From the NCBI GenBank assembly GCA_903863935.1, contig CAIPDV010000045.1:1-43509 (forward strand): a DNA stretch of 43,509 bases, written 5' to 3'. Below the pieces are notes generated by a model that was not told the DNA's origin, did no database searches, and was given only the letters and a program-made list of their open reading frames with translations. Shown piece after piece: positions 32,119 through 41,207 of this stretch (its first letter is position 1; every line of letters begins with the position of its first letter). The translations under genes and the position numbers were made by a program. Source of the DNA: an uncultured Bacteroidota bacterium (GTDB lineage Bacteria > Bacteroidota > Bacteroidia > JABEUT01).

Positions 32119-34254
32119 ATGAACCACAAAGTGCTCACGAGTTCTTTTAAAGGAACAAAAAAGCTTACGAGTAACAAATTACTAATCCCTTTGTTCATTC
32201 TTTTGTATTCAGTTTGCAACGCTCAAATTGTAACATCAGTTGTCGGCAATGGAACTTCCGGTTTTTCGGGCGATGGGGGACAAGCCTCGGCTGCTGAAAT
32301 TAATGCTATTATGGGCGTTGCTACAGATGTTTCAGGCAATTTATATATAGCAGATCAGGGCAACCAACGGGTACGAAAAGTAAATACCTCGGGTGTTATT
32401 TCAACCTTTGCGGGAACGGGAACAGCGGGTTTTTCCGGCGATGGTGGACAAGCAACAGCCGCCAAAGTAAGCAGTCCTATTGATATTGCATTTGATGCCT
32501 CTGGAAATGTTTATATAGTTGATAAATCAAATAACCGTATCAGGAAGGTCAATACTTCAGGAGTAATAAGTACCATTGCGGGTAATGGAACAGCAGGTTA
32601 TAATGGAGATGGAGGACAAGCTACAGCGGCAGAAGTGAGCAATGCAAGGGGAATTACTATAGATGCTTCAGGCAACATTTATTTTGCTGATTTGGGTAAT
32701 AATGTAGTGCGTGAAATAAACACATCGGGTGTTATCAGTACGTTTGCTGGAAATGGCGTATCGGGCTTTTCAGGCGATGGTGGACAAGCTACTGCTGCCG
32801 AAATTAATAATGTGCAGCGGGTACTTGCCGATAATTCGGGCAACATTTATATTGCCGATGGAAATAATGCCCGGATAAGAAAAGTAAATACTTCTGGAGT
32901 TATAAGTACGTTTGCAGGGACAGGCACAGCAGGTTTTTCGGGAACCGGAGGACCTGCCACGGCTGCAAAAATTAACAGCCCCCATGGCATGACCTTTGAT
33001 GCTGCCGGCAATATGTATTTTACAAATATTGGGAATAATCGTACCGAAAAGATAAATACCTCGAATGTTATTAGTTTGATAGCTGGCAATGGAACGGCAG
33101 GTTATTCAGGTGACGGTGGACAAGCAGCCGCAGCCGAATTTAACAGCCCCGACGATGTGGCCCCTGAACCAACGGGTAACTTATATATTGGAGATGCTGC
33201 TAACAACCGTGTACGCATAGTGTATCTTGTTTTAAAAGTTACTGCAACCGTTACATCCAATGTTAGCTGCTATGGAGGAAGCAATGGCAGTGCTTCCTCA
33301 ACCGTAAGCAATGGAACAAGTCCGTATACTTATTCATGGTATCCTGGTTCTCCGAATACATCAACTATTACTGGCCTTTCGGCAGGAACGTATACGTTGA
33401 CTGTTACTGACAATGTGGGTGTGACTGGAACGGCGAGTGTTACTATAATACAGCCTGGGCCCGTGCCAACACCAACCATAGTAGTATTTAATACAGATAG
33501 TATTGCTTATAGGGCATCAACTTATACAGGTGATACACTAAGGTATTCATGGGCATTATTGGATATGACCGGAAGTTATTCTGGTATACTAGATACGGCG
33601 TATATGCCAGTATTGCCACGCAATGCCACTCTAACTTTTACCGCAACAACTCCTACTATTGGGTGCACTGCTTCCGCATCGTTATATATTGCGAATCATA
33701 TTGACCTTTCTATATATTCAAAGCCATATCCGAGATGGAGTAAAAGAGGAATGTATTTGGAATGGGCTGCATATTATATTGATAGTACCTACGATTGGAG
33801 TTACAATAAAATCACTCCGGTTGTTAATTATTGTGCCAAAAACCATATTACCTATGTATTATTAGGAGGCCTACAATATGACCCAAGTGATTCCGGTTGG
33901 GTTTTTGGTATTAGCAATAAATGGGTTGACTCTGTTCATGCTTTGCATCTTGAAAGTTTCATAGACTCTCTGAAAACAAGGGGTGGAGTTGAGCAAGTAG
34001 GGGTTGAGTGTTATAACAATGGAATAACTACGGATACATCTCAGGCATTTAATGTTGAAAACTTTGACCAGGCAGAATTTAATGACCATATACATAGGTA
34101 TACCTATGGATTGCCATGGAACAAAAAAATTGATGTGTTAAGCCTTGATGAAGAATTTTGGAGGGGATATGATACAAGTTCAGGTGCTTTCGGATGGGCT
34201 GGCAGTCTTAATGACTTTCATACCCTACATGCCCATGCTAAAGGCAATGTATAA
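32119..34254 (+). CDS. NHL-repeat secreted protein, 5' part of a frameshifted gene
   Basis: 711 residues, truncated by frameshift. A hydrophobic leader (LLIPLFILLYSVCNAQ) is followed by about six NHL-type propeller blades (residues about 40-365), each with FAGTGTAGFSGDGGQATAAE and NIYIADxxNxRIRKV-like segments, then one SprB-type repeat (SCYGGSNGSASSTVSNGTSP), then a domain from about residue 535 with GMYLEWAAYYIDSTYDWSYN and KIDVLSLDEEFWRGY that resembles a TIM-barrel strand pattern but is not one I can name. It ends at 34254 after HAHAKGNV, a tail that departs from the downstream frame. Without the frameshift the protein would be 1112 residues, continuing to 35458 with a T9SS sorting domain. 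Confidence 0.8.
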   Translation: MNHKVLTSSFKGTKKLTSNKLLIPLFILLYSVCNAQIVTSVVGNGTSGFSGDGGQASAAEINAIMGVATDVSGNLYIADQGNQRVRKVNTSGVISTFAGTGTAGFSGDGGQATAAKVSSPIDIAFDASGNVYIVDKSNNRIRKVNTSGVISTIAGNGTAGYNGDGGQATAAEVSNARGITIDASGNIYFADLGNNVVREINTSGVISTFAGNGVSGFSGDGGQATAAEINNVQRVLADNSGNIYIADGNNARIRKVNTSGVISTFAGTGTAGFSGTGGPATAAKINSPHGMTFDAAGNMYFTNIGNNRTEKINTSNVISLIAGNGTAGYSGDGGQAAAAEFNSPDDVAPEPTGNLYIGDAANNRVRIVYLVLKVTATVTSNVSCYGGSNGSASSTVSNGTSPYTYSWYPGSPNTSTITGLSAGTYTLTVTDNVGVTGTASVTIIQPGPVPTPTIVVFNTDSIAYRASTYTGDTLRYSWALLDMTGSYSGILDTAYMPVLPRNATLTFTATTPTIGCTASASLYIANHIDLSIYSKPYPRWSKRGMYLEWAAYYIDSTYDWSYNKITPVVNYCAKNHITYVLLGGLQYDPSDSGWVFGISNKWVDSVHALHLESFIDSLKTRGGVEQVGVECYNNGITTDTSQAFNVENFDQAEFNDHIHRYTYGLPWNKKIDVLSLDEEFWRGYDTSSGAFGWAGSLNDFHTLHAHAKGNV

Positions 34255-35458
34255 TGCAGCACATAGCTGCCCCGATAATTATTTGCGGGTGGAAGACTAT
34301 TTGGAAACACCTCTGAATGTAATGGGCAATGCAGTATTGCTGACCGATTCATTGTATCCGAACTGGACAAGTGCAATGGAAGTGGATTCAATAGGCATAT
34401 ATGCAGACCGGCTACTACTTGGATCTTATACCCAATTTGGCGAGGCCCTATGGAACCGGGGCGATTTTATCCAAATAGATTCGGCAGCGGGAATGAATGT
34501 ATATCACAACTATTATAAAAAAGAAATATGGCCCGTATTTTCTGCAGCAGACAGTACAGGCGGATGCACAAAATGCTATGAGGATATGGATGAGGCCGAT
34601 TTATCGGGCTGCGAACTTTGTAAAAAAAGCAAACTACAGAAAGCAGAGTATATTGAAAATCAATATTATGATAGCCTTGCAGTAAGCTGGAAAAAACAAA
34701 AATTCACCAACAACCTAAATGGATATTATGCTGAAGATGCTATGGGCAAGGATACCAATTTCCAAATTTTGGGTGATGGATGGTTTGAATATGAGTGTTT
34801 AAACAGGGAAAATATCAACTTTAATTCAACAGGTTCAGGGTTTTTGAAGTTTTACGTAACCTTGCCTCACGATACCCAGTATGTGAGGTGGGGTGATTTG
34901 AGTATGCTGCATCAAGATATTCCTATAACCGCGACCGTCCATGGTGGTACAGGGCCATTTACCTATTTCTGGTATGATATACAAACCGGAACACCTTTGG
35001 GAGTCACTTCGAGCAACACCTACACAGTAACATTTAGTTATAATACGCTCCAATACAACGCTACACAACTTGCAGTTGTGGTTCACCAACCCGGGACTAT
35101 TGATACCAATGTTACTGACTATATGAATATTTATCAATATTGCGACCAGCCTTATTATCCGCATGCTCCTCATAAACATCCAAAAACAAATTCAACTTCA
35201 AAAGTCCATCAGCCATTGTTTTCTGTTTATCCAAACCCGGCAAATTCAGACCTGACTTTAGATTTAGAAAGCAGTAACCAGCCTACCTATTATTTTGATT
35301 TATATAATGTGGTTGGCGAGAAGGTAATAAGTATAGAACTATCAGAAAATAAAACCACATTCAATATCAGCCAATTGCCGAGCGGGTTGTATTTTTACCG
35401 CACCTTGAAACCCGATGGAGCATTAATAAAATCAGGGAAAGTGGAAATTACTCATTAA
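34145..35458 (+). pseudogene. 3' part of the frameshifted NHL protein, with T9SS sorting domain
   Basis: This frame is open from 34145, but coding continuity with the upstream frame indicates entry near 34243 (around the bases TAAAGG), where dropping one G joins HTLHAHAK to AMYNAAHSCPDNYL. From there it gives about 400 residues: the rest of the unnamed domain, a Cys4 cluster CTKC and CELC spaced by 11 residues, a Pro/Thr-rich stretch and a sorting domain (FSVYPNPANSDLTLDL through YFYRTLKPDGALIKSGKVEITH). As written it has no signal peptide of its own, so it would not be exported unless the frames are joined. Confidence 0.75.
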
Positions 35459-35466
35459 TTTTTTCT

Positions 35467-35474
35467 TATATTTG
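35467..35474 (+). promoter_or_regulatory. -7 promoter box (TATATTTG) almost at the ATG of the second NHL gene
   Basis: Exact TAnnTTTG match with only four bases before the ATG at 35479, implying a leaderless transcript. Confidence 0.55.
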
Positions 35475-35478
35475 CCTA

Positions 35479-36882
35479 ATGAAAAAGGTAATTTCTTTTT
35501 TCTCCTTTCTCTTTTCTTTTTCACTTATCTATTCGCAAGGTATTGTCATTAGCACTATAGCGGGCAATGGTTATAACCACGGAACAGGTAATGGTGGTTA
35601 CAGTGGCAATGGTGGTCAAGCTACATTAGCTGAATTAAATTTGCCAGCGGATTTAGCAATTGATAAAAAGGGAAATATTTACATTGGTGACTACGCCAAC
35701 AATTGTGTGCGTAAGGTTGATGCAATATCTGGTATCATTACAATGTATGCTGGGATTGCTTTTCAAGGTTATTCTGGAGACGGCGGTCCAGCGACCGCAG
35801 CGGAACTAAATACTCCCAATGGATTAGCTTTTGATACAGCAGGAAACTTATACATATGTGAAAGATTCAATAAGACAATACGCAAAGTATTAGCGTCAAG
35901 TGGAATCATCAGCACAGTAGCCGGAGATGGATATACTGGATATACTGGAGACAACGGGCCCGCGACAAAGGCAAGAATGAATATCCCTTGCGGTGTTGCA
36001 GTGGATGATTCTGGCAATATTTTTATTTCAGATAAAGGAAATTATGTAATACGTGAAGTAAGGGCGGCAACTGGAATTATTAATACAATTGCAGGTGGAG
36101 GTTCCATTCTAGGGGATGGAGGGCCTGCCACAGCCTGCCGATTGGATGGTGCAGAAGGCTTGGCGGTTGACTCTTTAGGGAATGTATATACCGCAGATTT
36201 TTATCATAATGAAATACGAAAAATTACAATGTCAACAGGTATCATAAGTTGTGTGGCTGGTAATAATGCAATAGGAGGAGGGTATAGTGGTGATGGTGGC
36301 CCTGCTACCGCCGCAGAAATTGAAGCTGTAAGTATTGGAATAGATAGGCAAGGAAACCTGTATTTTCCTGATGGAAATTATATAGTTCGCAAAGTAGATG
36401 CTCAAACAGGCATTATCAGCACGGTCGCAGGTATAGATAAAGTTTTTGGCTATAGTGGTGATGGTGGACTTGCAACTGCTGCAGAAATGTTTGGGCCTTC
36501 TGATGCCAAAGTAGATACTGCGGGAAACATCTACATTGCGGACGGAGTAAATAACGTTATCCGTAAAGTAACGTCAACGATTAGCACATCAATTAAAGAG
36601 CAAAAGAATAATAGTAGTATTTCCATTTTCCCAAACCCCTCCACAGGCATCTTCAATTTATCTTTATCAAGCATAAAAGAAAACTGTAATGTGGAGGTTT
36701 TTAATATTTTGGGAGAGAAGGTGCTAAAACAGATCCTTCGCTCCGCTCAGCCTGCCCGAACTGGTACAGGCGGGGATGACAATCTCATTAATATTACTAA
36801 TCAGCCCAATGGCATTTATTTTTACAGAGTTGTTTCGGAAACTGGGGACTTGGTTGGAGAAGGGAAAATAGTGAAGGATTAG
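35479..36882 (+). CDS. T9SS-secreted NHL-repeat beta-propeller protein
   Basis: 467 residues. A signal peptide (MKKVISFFSFLFSFSLIYSQ) leads to about six NHL-type blades (residues about 25-370) with SGDGGPATAAELNTPNGLAF and NLYICERFNKTIRKV-like units. NHL propellers bind proteins or ligands; no enzyme site is seen. The last roughly 85 residues are a T9SS sorting domain (SIFPNPSTGIFNLSL through NGIYFYRVVSETGDLVGEGK). That domain carries an unusual insert of about 16 residues (RSAQPARTGTGGDD) encoded by repeat-like DNA at 36731-36780. It is a paralogue of the upstream frameshifted gene but lacks its extra domains. Confidence 0.88.
   Translation: MKKVISFFSFLFSFSLIYSQGIVISTIAGNGYNHGTGNGGYSGNGGQATLAELNLPADLAIDKKGNIYIGDYANNCVRKVDAISGIITMYAGIAFQGYSGDGGPATAAELNTPNGLAFDTAGNLYICERFNKTIRKVLASSGIISTVAGDGYTGYTGDNGPATKARMNIPCGVAVDDSGNIFISDKGNYVIREVRAATGIINTIAGGGSILGDGGPATACRLDGAEGLAVDSLGNVYTADFYHNEIRKITMSTGIISCVAGNNAIGGGYSGDGGPATAAEIEAVSIGIDRQGNLYFPDGNYIVRKVDAQTGIISTVAGIDKVFGYSGDGGLATAAEMFGPSDAKVDTAGNIYIADGVNNVIRKVTSTISTSIKEQKNNSSISIFPNPSTGIFNLSLSSIKENCNVEVFNILGEKVLKQILRSAQPARTGTGGDDNLINITNQPNGIYFYRVVSETGDLVGEGKIVKD
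36731..36780 (+). repeat. Repeat-like insert inside the T9SS domain of the NHL gene
   Basis: A stretch beginning AGATCCTTCGCTCCGCTCAG and ending GGGATGAC, with an internal CCTG...CAGG palindromic core, is embedded in frame in the sorting-domain coding region. The wording matches dispersed intergenic repeats I know from Bacteroidota genomes; a related fragment is at 43444-43472. The encoded residues have no counterpart in the other sorting domains in this window. Confidence 0.6.
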
Positions 36883-36892
36883 GTTCATTTGA

Positions 36893-36900
36893 TACCTTTG
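36893..36900 (+). promoter_or_regulatory. -7 promoter box (TACCTTTG), possible distal tuf promoter
   Basis: Exact TAnnTTTG, 181 bp upstream of the tuf ATG, starting ten bases after the NHL gene stop. Confidence 0.45.
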
Positions 36901-37024
36901 CAGGGTCGCATTTTTGTTGTAAAGTCAATATATTGCTGAAACCCGTTTAGGGGTATTTTAATAATTGCCGGTCGGGCTCCGACAAAAATTATTTATAAAA
37001 AGTTATGCAGATTGATTTTTTTTC

Positions 37025-37032
37025 TACCTTTG
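37025..37032 (+). promoter_or_regulatory. -7 promoter box (TACCTTTG) for tuf
   Basis: Exact TAnnTTTG, 49 bp upstream of the tuf ATG. The two tuf-proximal boxes share the same octamer and are both followed by a GC-containing stretch. Confidence 0.6.
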
Positions 37033-37081
37033 CGACCCGAAAAAATAAAATCAGTAACAAAACCATCAAAAAATAACCGTC

Positions 37082-38272
37082 ATGGCTAAAGGCAAATTTG
37101 AAAGAACAAAACCTCACGTAAACATTGGAACTATCGGTCACATTGACCACGGTAAAACAACTCTTACAGCCGCTATTACAACGGTTCTTCACAAGAAAGG
37201 ATTTTCATCTGAAGTTCGTGCATTCGATTCAATTGATAACGCACCTGAAGAAAAAGAACGCGGTATCACAATCAATACTTCACACGTAGAGTACGAAACA
37301 GCAAACAGGCACTATGCCCACGTTGACTGTCCGGGCCACGCTGACTATGTAAAAAACATGGTTACAGGTGCTGCTCAAATGGATGGTGCTATTCTTGTAG
37401 TAGCCGCTACCGATGGTCCTATGCCTCAAACCCGCGAGCACATTCTATTGGCTCGTCAGGTAGGTGTACCTACTCTTGTAGTGTTCATGAATAAAGTTGA
37501 CATGGTTGAAGACACAGAAATGTTAGAACTCGTTGAAGTTGAAATTCGCGAGCTCTTAACCTTCTACGGTTTCAATGGCGATGCAACCCCAATTATTAAA
37601 GGATCTGCACTCGGAGCCCTTAACGGCGACCCAAAATGGGAAGATAGCGTTATGGAACTTATGAATGCAGTAGACAGTTATATTCCAATTCCAACCCGCG
37701 AAGTTGACAAGCCATTCCTCATGTCAGTTGAGGACGTTTTCACGATTACAGGTCGTGGTACCGTTGTTACCGGTAGAATAGAAAGAGGCGTTGTTAACAC
37801 AGGCGAGGAAGTTGAAATCGTGGGAATGCGCGAAGAGAACAAGAAAAGCACCGTTACGGGTGTTGAGATGTTCCGCAAAACCCTCGACAGAGGAGAAGCA
37901 GGTGACAACGTAGGTCTCCTACTCCGCGGTATTGAAAAAACCGATGTTTGGAGAGGTATGGTTGTTGCTAAACCAGGCAGCATTACTCCACACACCGAGT
38001 TTAAAGGCGAAGTGTATGTATTAAAGAAAGAAGAAGGCGGTCGTCATACCCCATTCCACAATGAATATCGTCCGCAGTTCTATTTCAGAACTACAGACGT
38101 AACCGGACAAATCACCCTTCCGGCAGGAAGAGAAATGGTTATGCCAGGCGATAACGTAAATATGGACGTAAAACTTATTGTTCCTGTAGCTATGGACAAA
38201 GGATTACGTTTTGCAATACGTGAAGGTGGAAGAACAGTAGGCGCAGGTCAAGTAACTGATGTTATAAAATAA
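37082..38272 (+). CDS. tuf: Elongation factor Tu
   Basis: 396 residues, full length. It brings aminoacyl-tRNA to the ribosome as a ternary complex with GTP. GTP-binding motifs are all present: GHIDHGKTT (P-loop), the switch I region [24 protein letters not shown] (G3) and NKVDM (G4), SALGALNG (G5 region). Domains II and III follow ([32 protein letters not shown]; the terminal [26 protein letters not shown]). Genomic position after the tRNA-Thr/NHL block and before tRNA-Trp-secE matches the usual Bacteroidota order apart from the inserted NHL genes. Confidence 0.99.
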   Translation: MAKGKFERTKPHVNIGTIGHIDHGKTTLTAAITTVLHKKGFSSEVRAFDSIDNAPEEKERGITINTSHVEYETANRHYAHVDCPGHADYVKNMVTGAAQMDGAILVVAATDGPMPQTREHILLARQVGVPTLVVFMNKVDMVEDTEMLELVEVEIRELLTFYGFNGDATPIIKGSALGALNGDPKWEDSVMELMNAVDSYIPIPTREVDKPFLMSVEDVFTITGRGTVVTGRIERGVVNTGEEVEIVGMREENKKSTVTGVEMFRKTLDRGEAGDNVGLLLRGIEKTDVWRGMVVAKPGSITPHTEFKGEVYVLKKEEGGRHTPFHNEYRPQFYFRTTDVTGQITLPAGREMVMPGDNVNMDVKLIVPVAMDKGLRFAIREGGRTVGAGQVTDVIK

Positions 38273-38352
38273 TTAATTAGGAATTAGGAATTAGGAATTA
38301 AAATAATCAACGCTCTCGATTCCTAATTCCTAATTCTTAATTCCTAATTAGC
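38272..38352. repeat. Heptamer-type inverted repeat (AATTAGG family) after tuf
   Basis: Left arm is three tandem AATTAGG words, right arm TTCCTAATTCCTAATTCTTA and onward, spaced by about 22 bases. It starts at the tuf stop and ends before tRNA-Trp. The best-formed member of this family in the window. Confidence 0.8.
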
Positions 38353-38361
38353 TACAAACAA

Positions 38362-38434
38362 ACGGGTGTAGCTCAATTGGTAGAGTAGTGGTCTCCAAAA
38401 CCATTGGCTGGGAGTTCGAGTCTCTCCACCCGTG
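38362..38434 (+). tRNA. tRNA-Trp (anticodon CCA)
   Basis: Acceptor ACGGGTG/CACCCGT, D-arm GCTC/GAGT-like, anticodon stem GTGGT/ACCAT with loop CTCCAAA (anticodon CCA), discriminator G. No encoded CCA tail. It lies 13 bp upstream of secE, its normal neighbour in this lineage. Confidence 0.95.
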
Positions 38435-38447
38435 CAACTTTAAAGTT

Positions 38448-38645
38448 ATGAGTAAATTTAGGACATATATAGATGAAGTAAGCGACGAGCTTATGAACAA
38501 GGTGAGCTGGCCCACAGCTGCCGAACTTCAGAGTAGTGCTATTGTAGTGCTGGTTGCGGTTGTTATCATTTCGCTGGTAATATTCACAATGGATTTCTCC
38601 TCCAGTAAAATAATGACCTTATTCTATTCCCTGTTCCATAAATAA
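38448..38645 (+). CDS. secE: Preprotein translocase subunit SecE
   Basis: 65 residues with one membrane helix, the short bacterial form of SecE that clamps SecY in the translocon. The amphipathic segment YIDEVSDELMNKVSWPTAAELQ (split: DEVSDELMNKVSWP is the conserved core) is followed by the helix AIVVLVAVVIISLVIFTMDF. The start at 38448 was chosen because an earlier start would run into tRNA-Trp. nusG follows by 9 bp, the classical secE-nusG pairing. Confidence 0.96.
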   Translation: MSKFRTYIDEVSDELMNKVSWPTAAELQSSAIVVLVAVVIISLVIFTMDFSSSKIMTLFYSLFHK

Positions 38646-38654
38646 CAAAGCCAA

Positions 38655-39251
38655 ATGAATATAGAACCAAATACACCGGTAACACCTGTTCCAAGCAGCG
38701 ACTCTGCTCTTGTGAAGAAGTGGTATGTGCTTAGGGCTATAAGCGGCAAAGAGAAAAAGGTAAAACAACAAATTGAGTTGGAGGTGAGCAGGCTTAACCT
38801 GAAATCGTATATTTCACAGGTATTAATTCCTATGGAAAAGTACATTCAGATAAAGAATGGCAAAAAGATAAACAAAGAAAGAAGTTACTTCCCTGGATAT
38901 GTTCTGATTGAAGCTGCGCTTGTTGGAGAATTACCACACGTTTTAAAGAGTATTCCAAATGTTATAGGATTTTTGGGTGCTAAAAGAGGCGATGATCCGG
39001 TTCCACTCCGTTTGGCAGAAGCAAACAGAATCCTAGGTAAAGTAGATGAATTATCGGAAACCGAAGCCGGAATGAATATCCACTTTATGGTGGGTGAAAC
39101 CATCAAAATTATTGATGGACCATTCAACAGCTTTGTTGGAACGATAGAAGAGGTAAATGATGAAAAGAAACGTTTGAAAGTAAGTGTGAAGATTTTCGGC
39201 CGGAAAACCCCGTTGGAATTAAGTTATATGCAAGTTAAAAAAGAAAGCTAA
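38655..39251 (+). CDS. nusG: Transcription termination/antitermination protein NusG
   Basis: 198 residues. The NGN domain binds RNA polymerase (KKWYVLRAISGKEKKVKQQI at about 16-35, then YFPGYVLIEAAL) and the C-terminal KOW domain binds Rho or S10 (VGETIKIIDGPFNSFVGTIE; DEKKRLKVSVKIFGRKTP). The short N-terminal extension (NIEPNTPVTPVPSSDSAL) is unstructured in appearance. It sits between secE and rplK as expected. It is intact. Confidence 0.98.
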   Translation: MNIEPNTPVTPVPSSDSALVKKWYVLRAISGKEKKVKQQIELEVSRLNLKSYISQVLIPMEKYIQIKNGKKINKERSYFPGYVLIEAALVGELPHVLKSIPNVIGFLGAKRGDDPVPLRLAEANRILGKVDELSETEAGMNIHFMVGETIKIIDGPFNSFVGTIEEVNDEKKRLKVSVKIFGRKTPLELSYMQVKKES

Positions 39252-39270
39252 TTTTTAATAATAAGAAATC

Positions 39271-39696
39271 ATGGCTAAGGAAATTTCAGGACTAGTAAAA
39301 TTACAGATTAAGGGAGGAGCGGCCAATCCGGCTCCGCCAATCGGTCCTGCATTAGGTGCTAAAGGTGTAAACATTATGAACTTTTGCAAAGAGTTCAACG
39401 CCCGTACAGCAGATCAGGCTGGTAAAATATTGCCGGTTATTATTACCGTTTATTCCGACAAGTCTTTTGACTTTGTTATAAAGAAAACCCCGGTAGCGGC
39501 TCAAATCAAGGAAGCTCTTAAAATTGAATTGGGTTCTTCCGAATCGAACAAAAAGAAGATTGGCAAGATCACCCACGCACAAATGGAAAAAATTGCAGCA
39601 GATAAAATGTCCGATTTAAATTGCTTTAAGCTTGAATCAGCCGTTAAGATGGTTGCAGGAACAGCCAGAAGCATGGGCATAGAAGTAGTTAATTAA
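39271..39696 (+). CDS. rplK: 50S ribosomal protein L11
   Basis: 141 residues, standard length. It binds 23S rRNA at the GTPase-associated centre. Conserved segments: [50 protein letters not shown] and [20 protein letters not shown]. It follows nusG by 19 bp and precedes rplA, in the normal order. Confidence 0.99.
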   Translation: MAKEISGLVKLQIKGGAANPAPPIGPALGAKGVNIMNFCKEFNARTADQAGKILPVIITVYSDKSFDFVIKKTPVAAQIKEALKIELGSSESNKKKIGKITHAQMEKIAADKMSDLNCFKLESAVKMVAGTARSMGIEVVN

Positions 39697-39742
39697 TAAT
39701 TAGTAATTAGTAATTAATAATAAAATTTCTAATTCGTAATTA
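39691..39742. repeat. Short AATTAGT-type inverted repeat between rplK and rplA
   Basis: AATTAATAATTAGTAATTAG and its neighbours form the left side, and TTCTAATTCGTAATTA the right. A shorter, AT-richer member of the family seen at 31371 and 38272. It fills the whole gap between the two genes. Confidence 0.65.
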
Positions 39743-39750
39743 AAGTAAAC

Positions 39751-40446
39751 ATGGCAAAGATCAGTAAAAAAAGAAAAGTTGCATTGTCAAAATATGATAT
39801 CAATAAAACATATCCTATTGTTGAAGCAACCAAAATATTGAAAGAAATTTCGACCACCAAATTCGACGGTTCAGTTGAAATGAGTGTTCGTTTAGGTATT
39901 GACGTGAAACAAGCCAATCAAATGGTGCGTGGTACCGTTAGTTTACCACACGGAACCGGAAAAACATTACGTGTACTCGTACTCTGCACCCCTGATAAGG
40001 AAGCAGAAGCTACTGCAAACGGAGCAGACTTTGTTGGATTGGATGATTATATCACCAAAATTAAAAACGGTTGGACAGATGTTGACGTAGTAATTGCATC
40101 GCCATCGGTAATGGGAAAAGTGGGAGCACTTGGTAAAATCCTCGGTCCACGCGGATTAATGCCAAACCCAAAAATTGGTACTGTTACCCAGGAAGTTGGT
40201 AAAGCAGTGAAAGAAGCGAAGGCCGGTAAAATTGAATACAAAGCCGATAAAGACGGTATTGTACACGTTTCGGTTGGCAAAGTATCTTTCGATCCTGCCC
40301 AATTAGCTGAAAACGTAAATGAATTTATGCAAACCATAGTAAAGGCAAAACCTGCTGCATCAAAAGGAGCTTATATCCACAGCATCTTTATGTCGTCTAC
40401 CATGAGCCCAAGCATACAAATTGAAACTAAATCATTCGGATACTAA
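39751..40446 (+). CDS. rplA: 50S ribosomal protein L1
   Basis: 231 residues, usual length. It binds 23S rRNA at the L1 stalk, helping release of deacylated tRNA, and in many bacteria represses its own operon at the rplK leader. Conserved signatures: [53 protein letters not shown] and [17 protein letters not shown]. Intact. Confidence 0.99.
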   Translation: MAKISKKRKVALSKYDINKTYPIVEATKILKEISTTKFDGSVEMSVRLGIDVKQANQMVRGTVSLPHGTGKTLRVLVLCTPDKEAEATANGADFVGLDDYITKIKNGWTDVDVVIASPSVMGKVGALGKILGPRGLMPNPKIGTVTQEVGKAVKEAKAGKIEYKADKDGIVHVSVGKVSFDPAQLAENVNEFMQTIVKAKPAASKGAYIHSIFMSSTMSPSIQIETKSFGY

Positions 40447-40449
40447 AAC

Positions 40450-40521
40450 AAGTTATGAGTTATAAATTATAACCCATAGACTTACAGAAATTCATAACTC
40501 ATAACTTATAACTCGTAACTA
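40450..40521. repeat. Heptamer-type inverted repeat (TTATGAG family) between rplA and rplJ
   Basis: GTTATGAGTTATAAATTATA on the left and CATAACTCATAACTTATAAC on the right, spaced by about 22 bases. It fills the rplA-rplJ gap and could form a long hairpin in the mRNA between the L1 and L10 genes. Confidence 0.75.
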
Positions 40522-40527
40522 AAGAAC

Positions 40528-41067
40528 ATGAACAAGCAGGAGAAAAATAAGAAAGTTGAAGAGTTAACCGCTCTTTTAAACGAAAACAAGAATTTTTACC
40601 TGGCCGATACTTCCACCATCACAGGCATTAAGATCAACCAATTCCGCAGGATTTGCTTTGAAAAGAATGTGAATATGGAAGTTGTAAAGAACACCCTATT
40701 GCGCAAAGCAATGGAAAAGTCTGATAATGCTGCTGCATTTGCTGATCTTCATGCTACCCTGGTTGGCAACACTGCCGTACTTTGGGGAAGCCAGCCTAGC
40801 GATCCAGCACGTGTTATCAAGCAGTTCCGTAATGATGGTACAAAGTTACCATTATTAAAAGGTGCATTTATTGAAGAAAGCGTTTACCTTGGAGATGAAA
40901 GCCTTGAGTCACTCAGCGCACTCAAAACCAAAAACGAACTCATTGCCGATATCATTGCATTGCTTCAATCACCTGCCAAGAACGTTATTGGCGCTCTCCA
41001 ATCAGGAGGCCAAAAACTTAGCGGCATAGTGAAAACCTTATCGGAAAGAGAAGAAAAAGCTGAATAA
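40528..41067 (+). CDS. rplJ: 50S ribosomal protein L10
   Basis: 179 residues. It anchors L7/L12 dimers to the ribosomal stalk. The N-terminal rRNA-binding domain shows YLADTSTITGIKINQFRRIC, EVVKNTLLRKAM and AVLWGSQPSDPARVIKQF; the C-terminal helix that carries L7/L12 is at SLSALKTKNELIADIIALLQ. The protein is complete. Unusually, no rplL follows; a terminator-like hairpin starts about 49 bp after the stop. Confidence 0.98.
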   Translation: MNKQEKNKKVEELTALLNENKNFYLADTSTITGIKINQFRRICFEKNVNMEVVKNTLLRKAMEKSDNAAAFADLHATLVGNTAVLWGSQPSDPARVIKQFRNDGTKLPLLKGAFIEESVYLGDESLESLSALKTKNELIADIIALLQSPAKNVIGALQSGGQKLSGIVKTLSEREEKAE

Positions 41068-41115
41068 GTCGGAAGCCCGACTGGCAAATATTTCCATATT
41101 TTCTAATAAAAAAGG

Positions 41116-41139
41116 CCCTCGAGAAATCGGGGGATTTTT
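41116..41139 (+). terminator. Intrinsic terminator after rplJ
   Basis: CCCTCGA (41116-41122) pairs with TCGGGGG (41127-41133), six Watson-Crick pairs plus one G-T pair, loop GAAA, followed by A and five T. It is placed where transcription would normally run on into rplL-rpoB. Confidence 0.65.
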
Positions 41140-41181
41140 GTTGCTATTTAACCCTAAAATGGGCAACTCTAAAAAATGCCA

Positions 41182-41189
41182 TATCTTTG
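41182..41189 (+). promoter_or_regulatory. -7 promoter box (TATCTTTG) for the MNT/HEPN pair
   Basis: Exact TAnnTTTG, 18 bp upstream of the ATG at 41208. The TTG inside it (41187) is therefore not the start codon. Confidence 0.6.
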
Positions 41190-41207
41190 TATAAAATTAA
41201 AGGACAA

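Noticed and set aside
41187-41207. TTG start seven codons upstream of the MNT ATG
   Set aside because: It lies inside the -7 promoter box, so it cannot be the translated start if that promoter is used.
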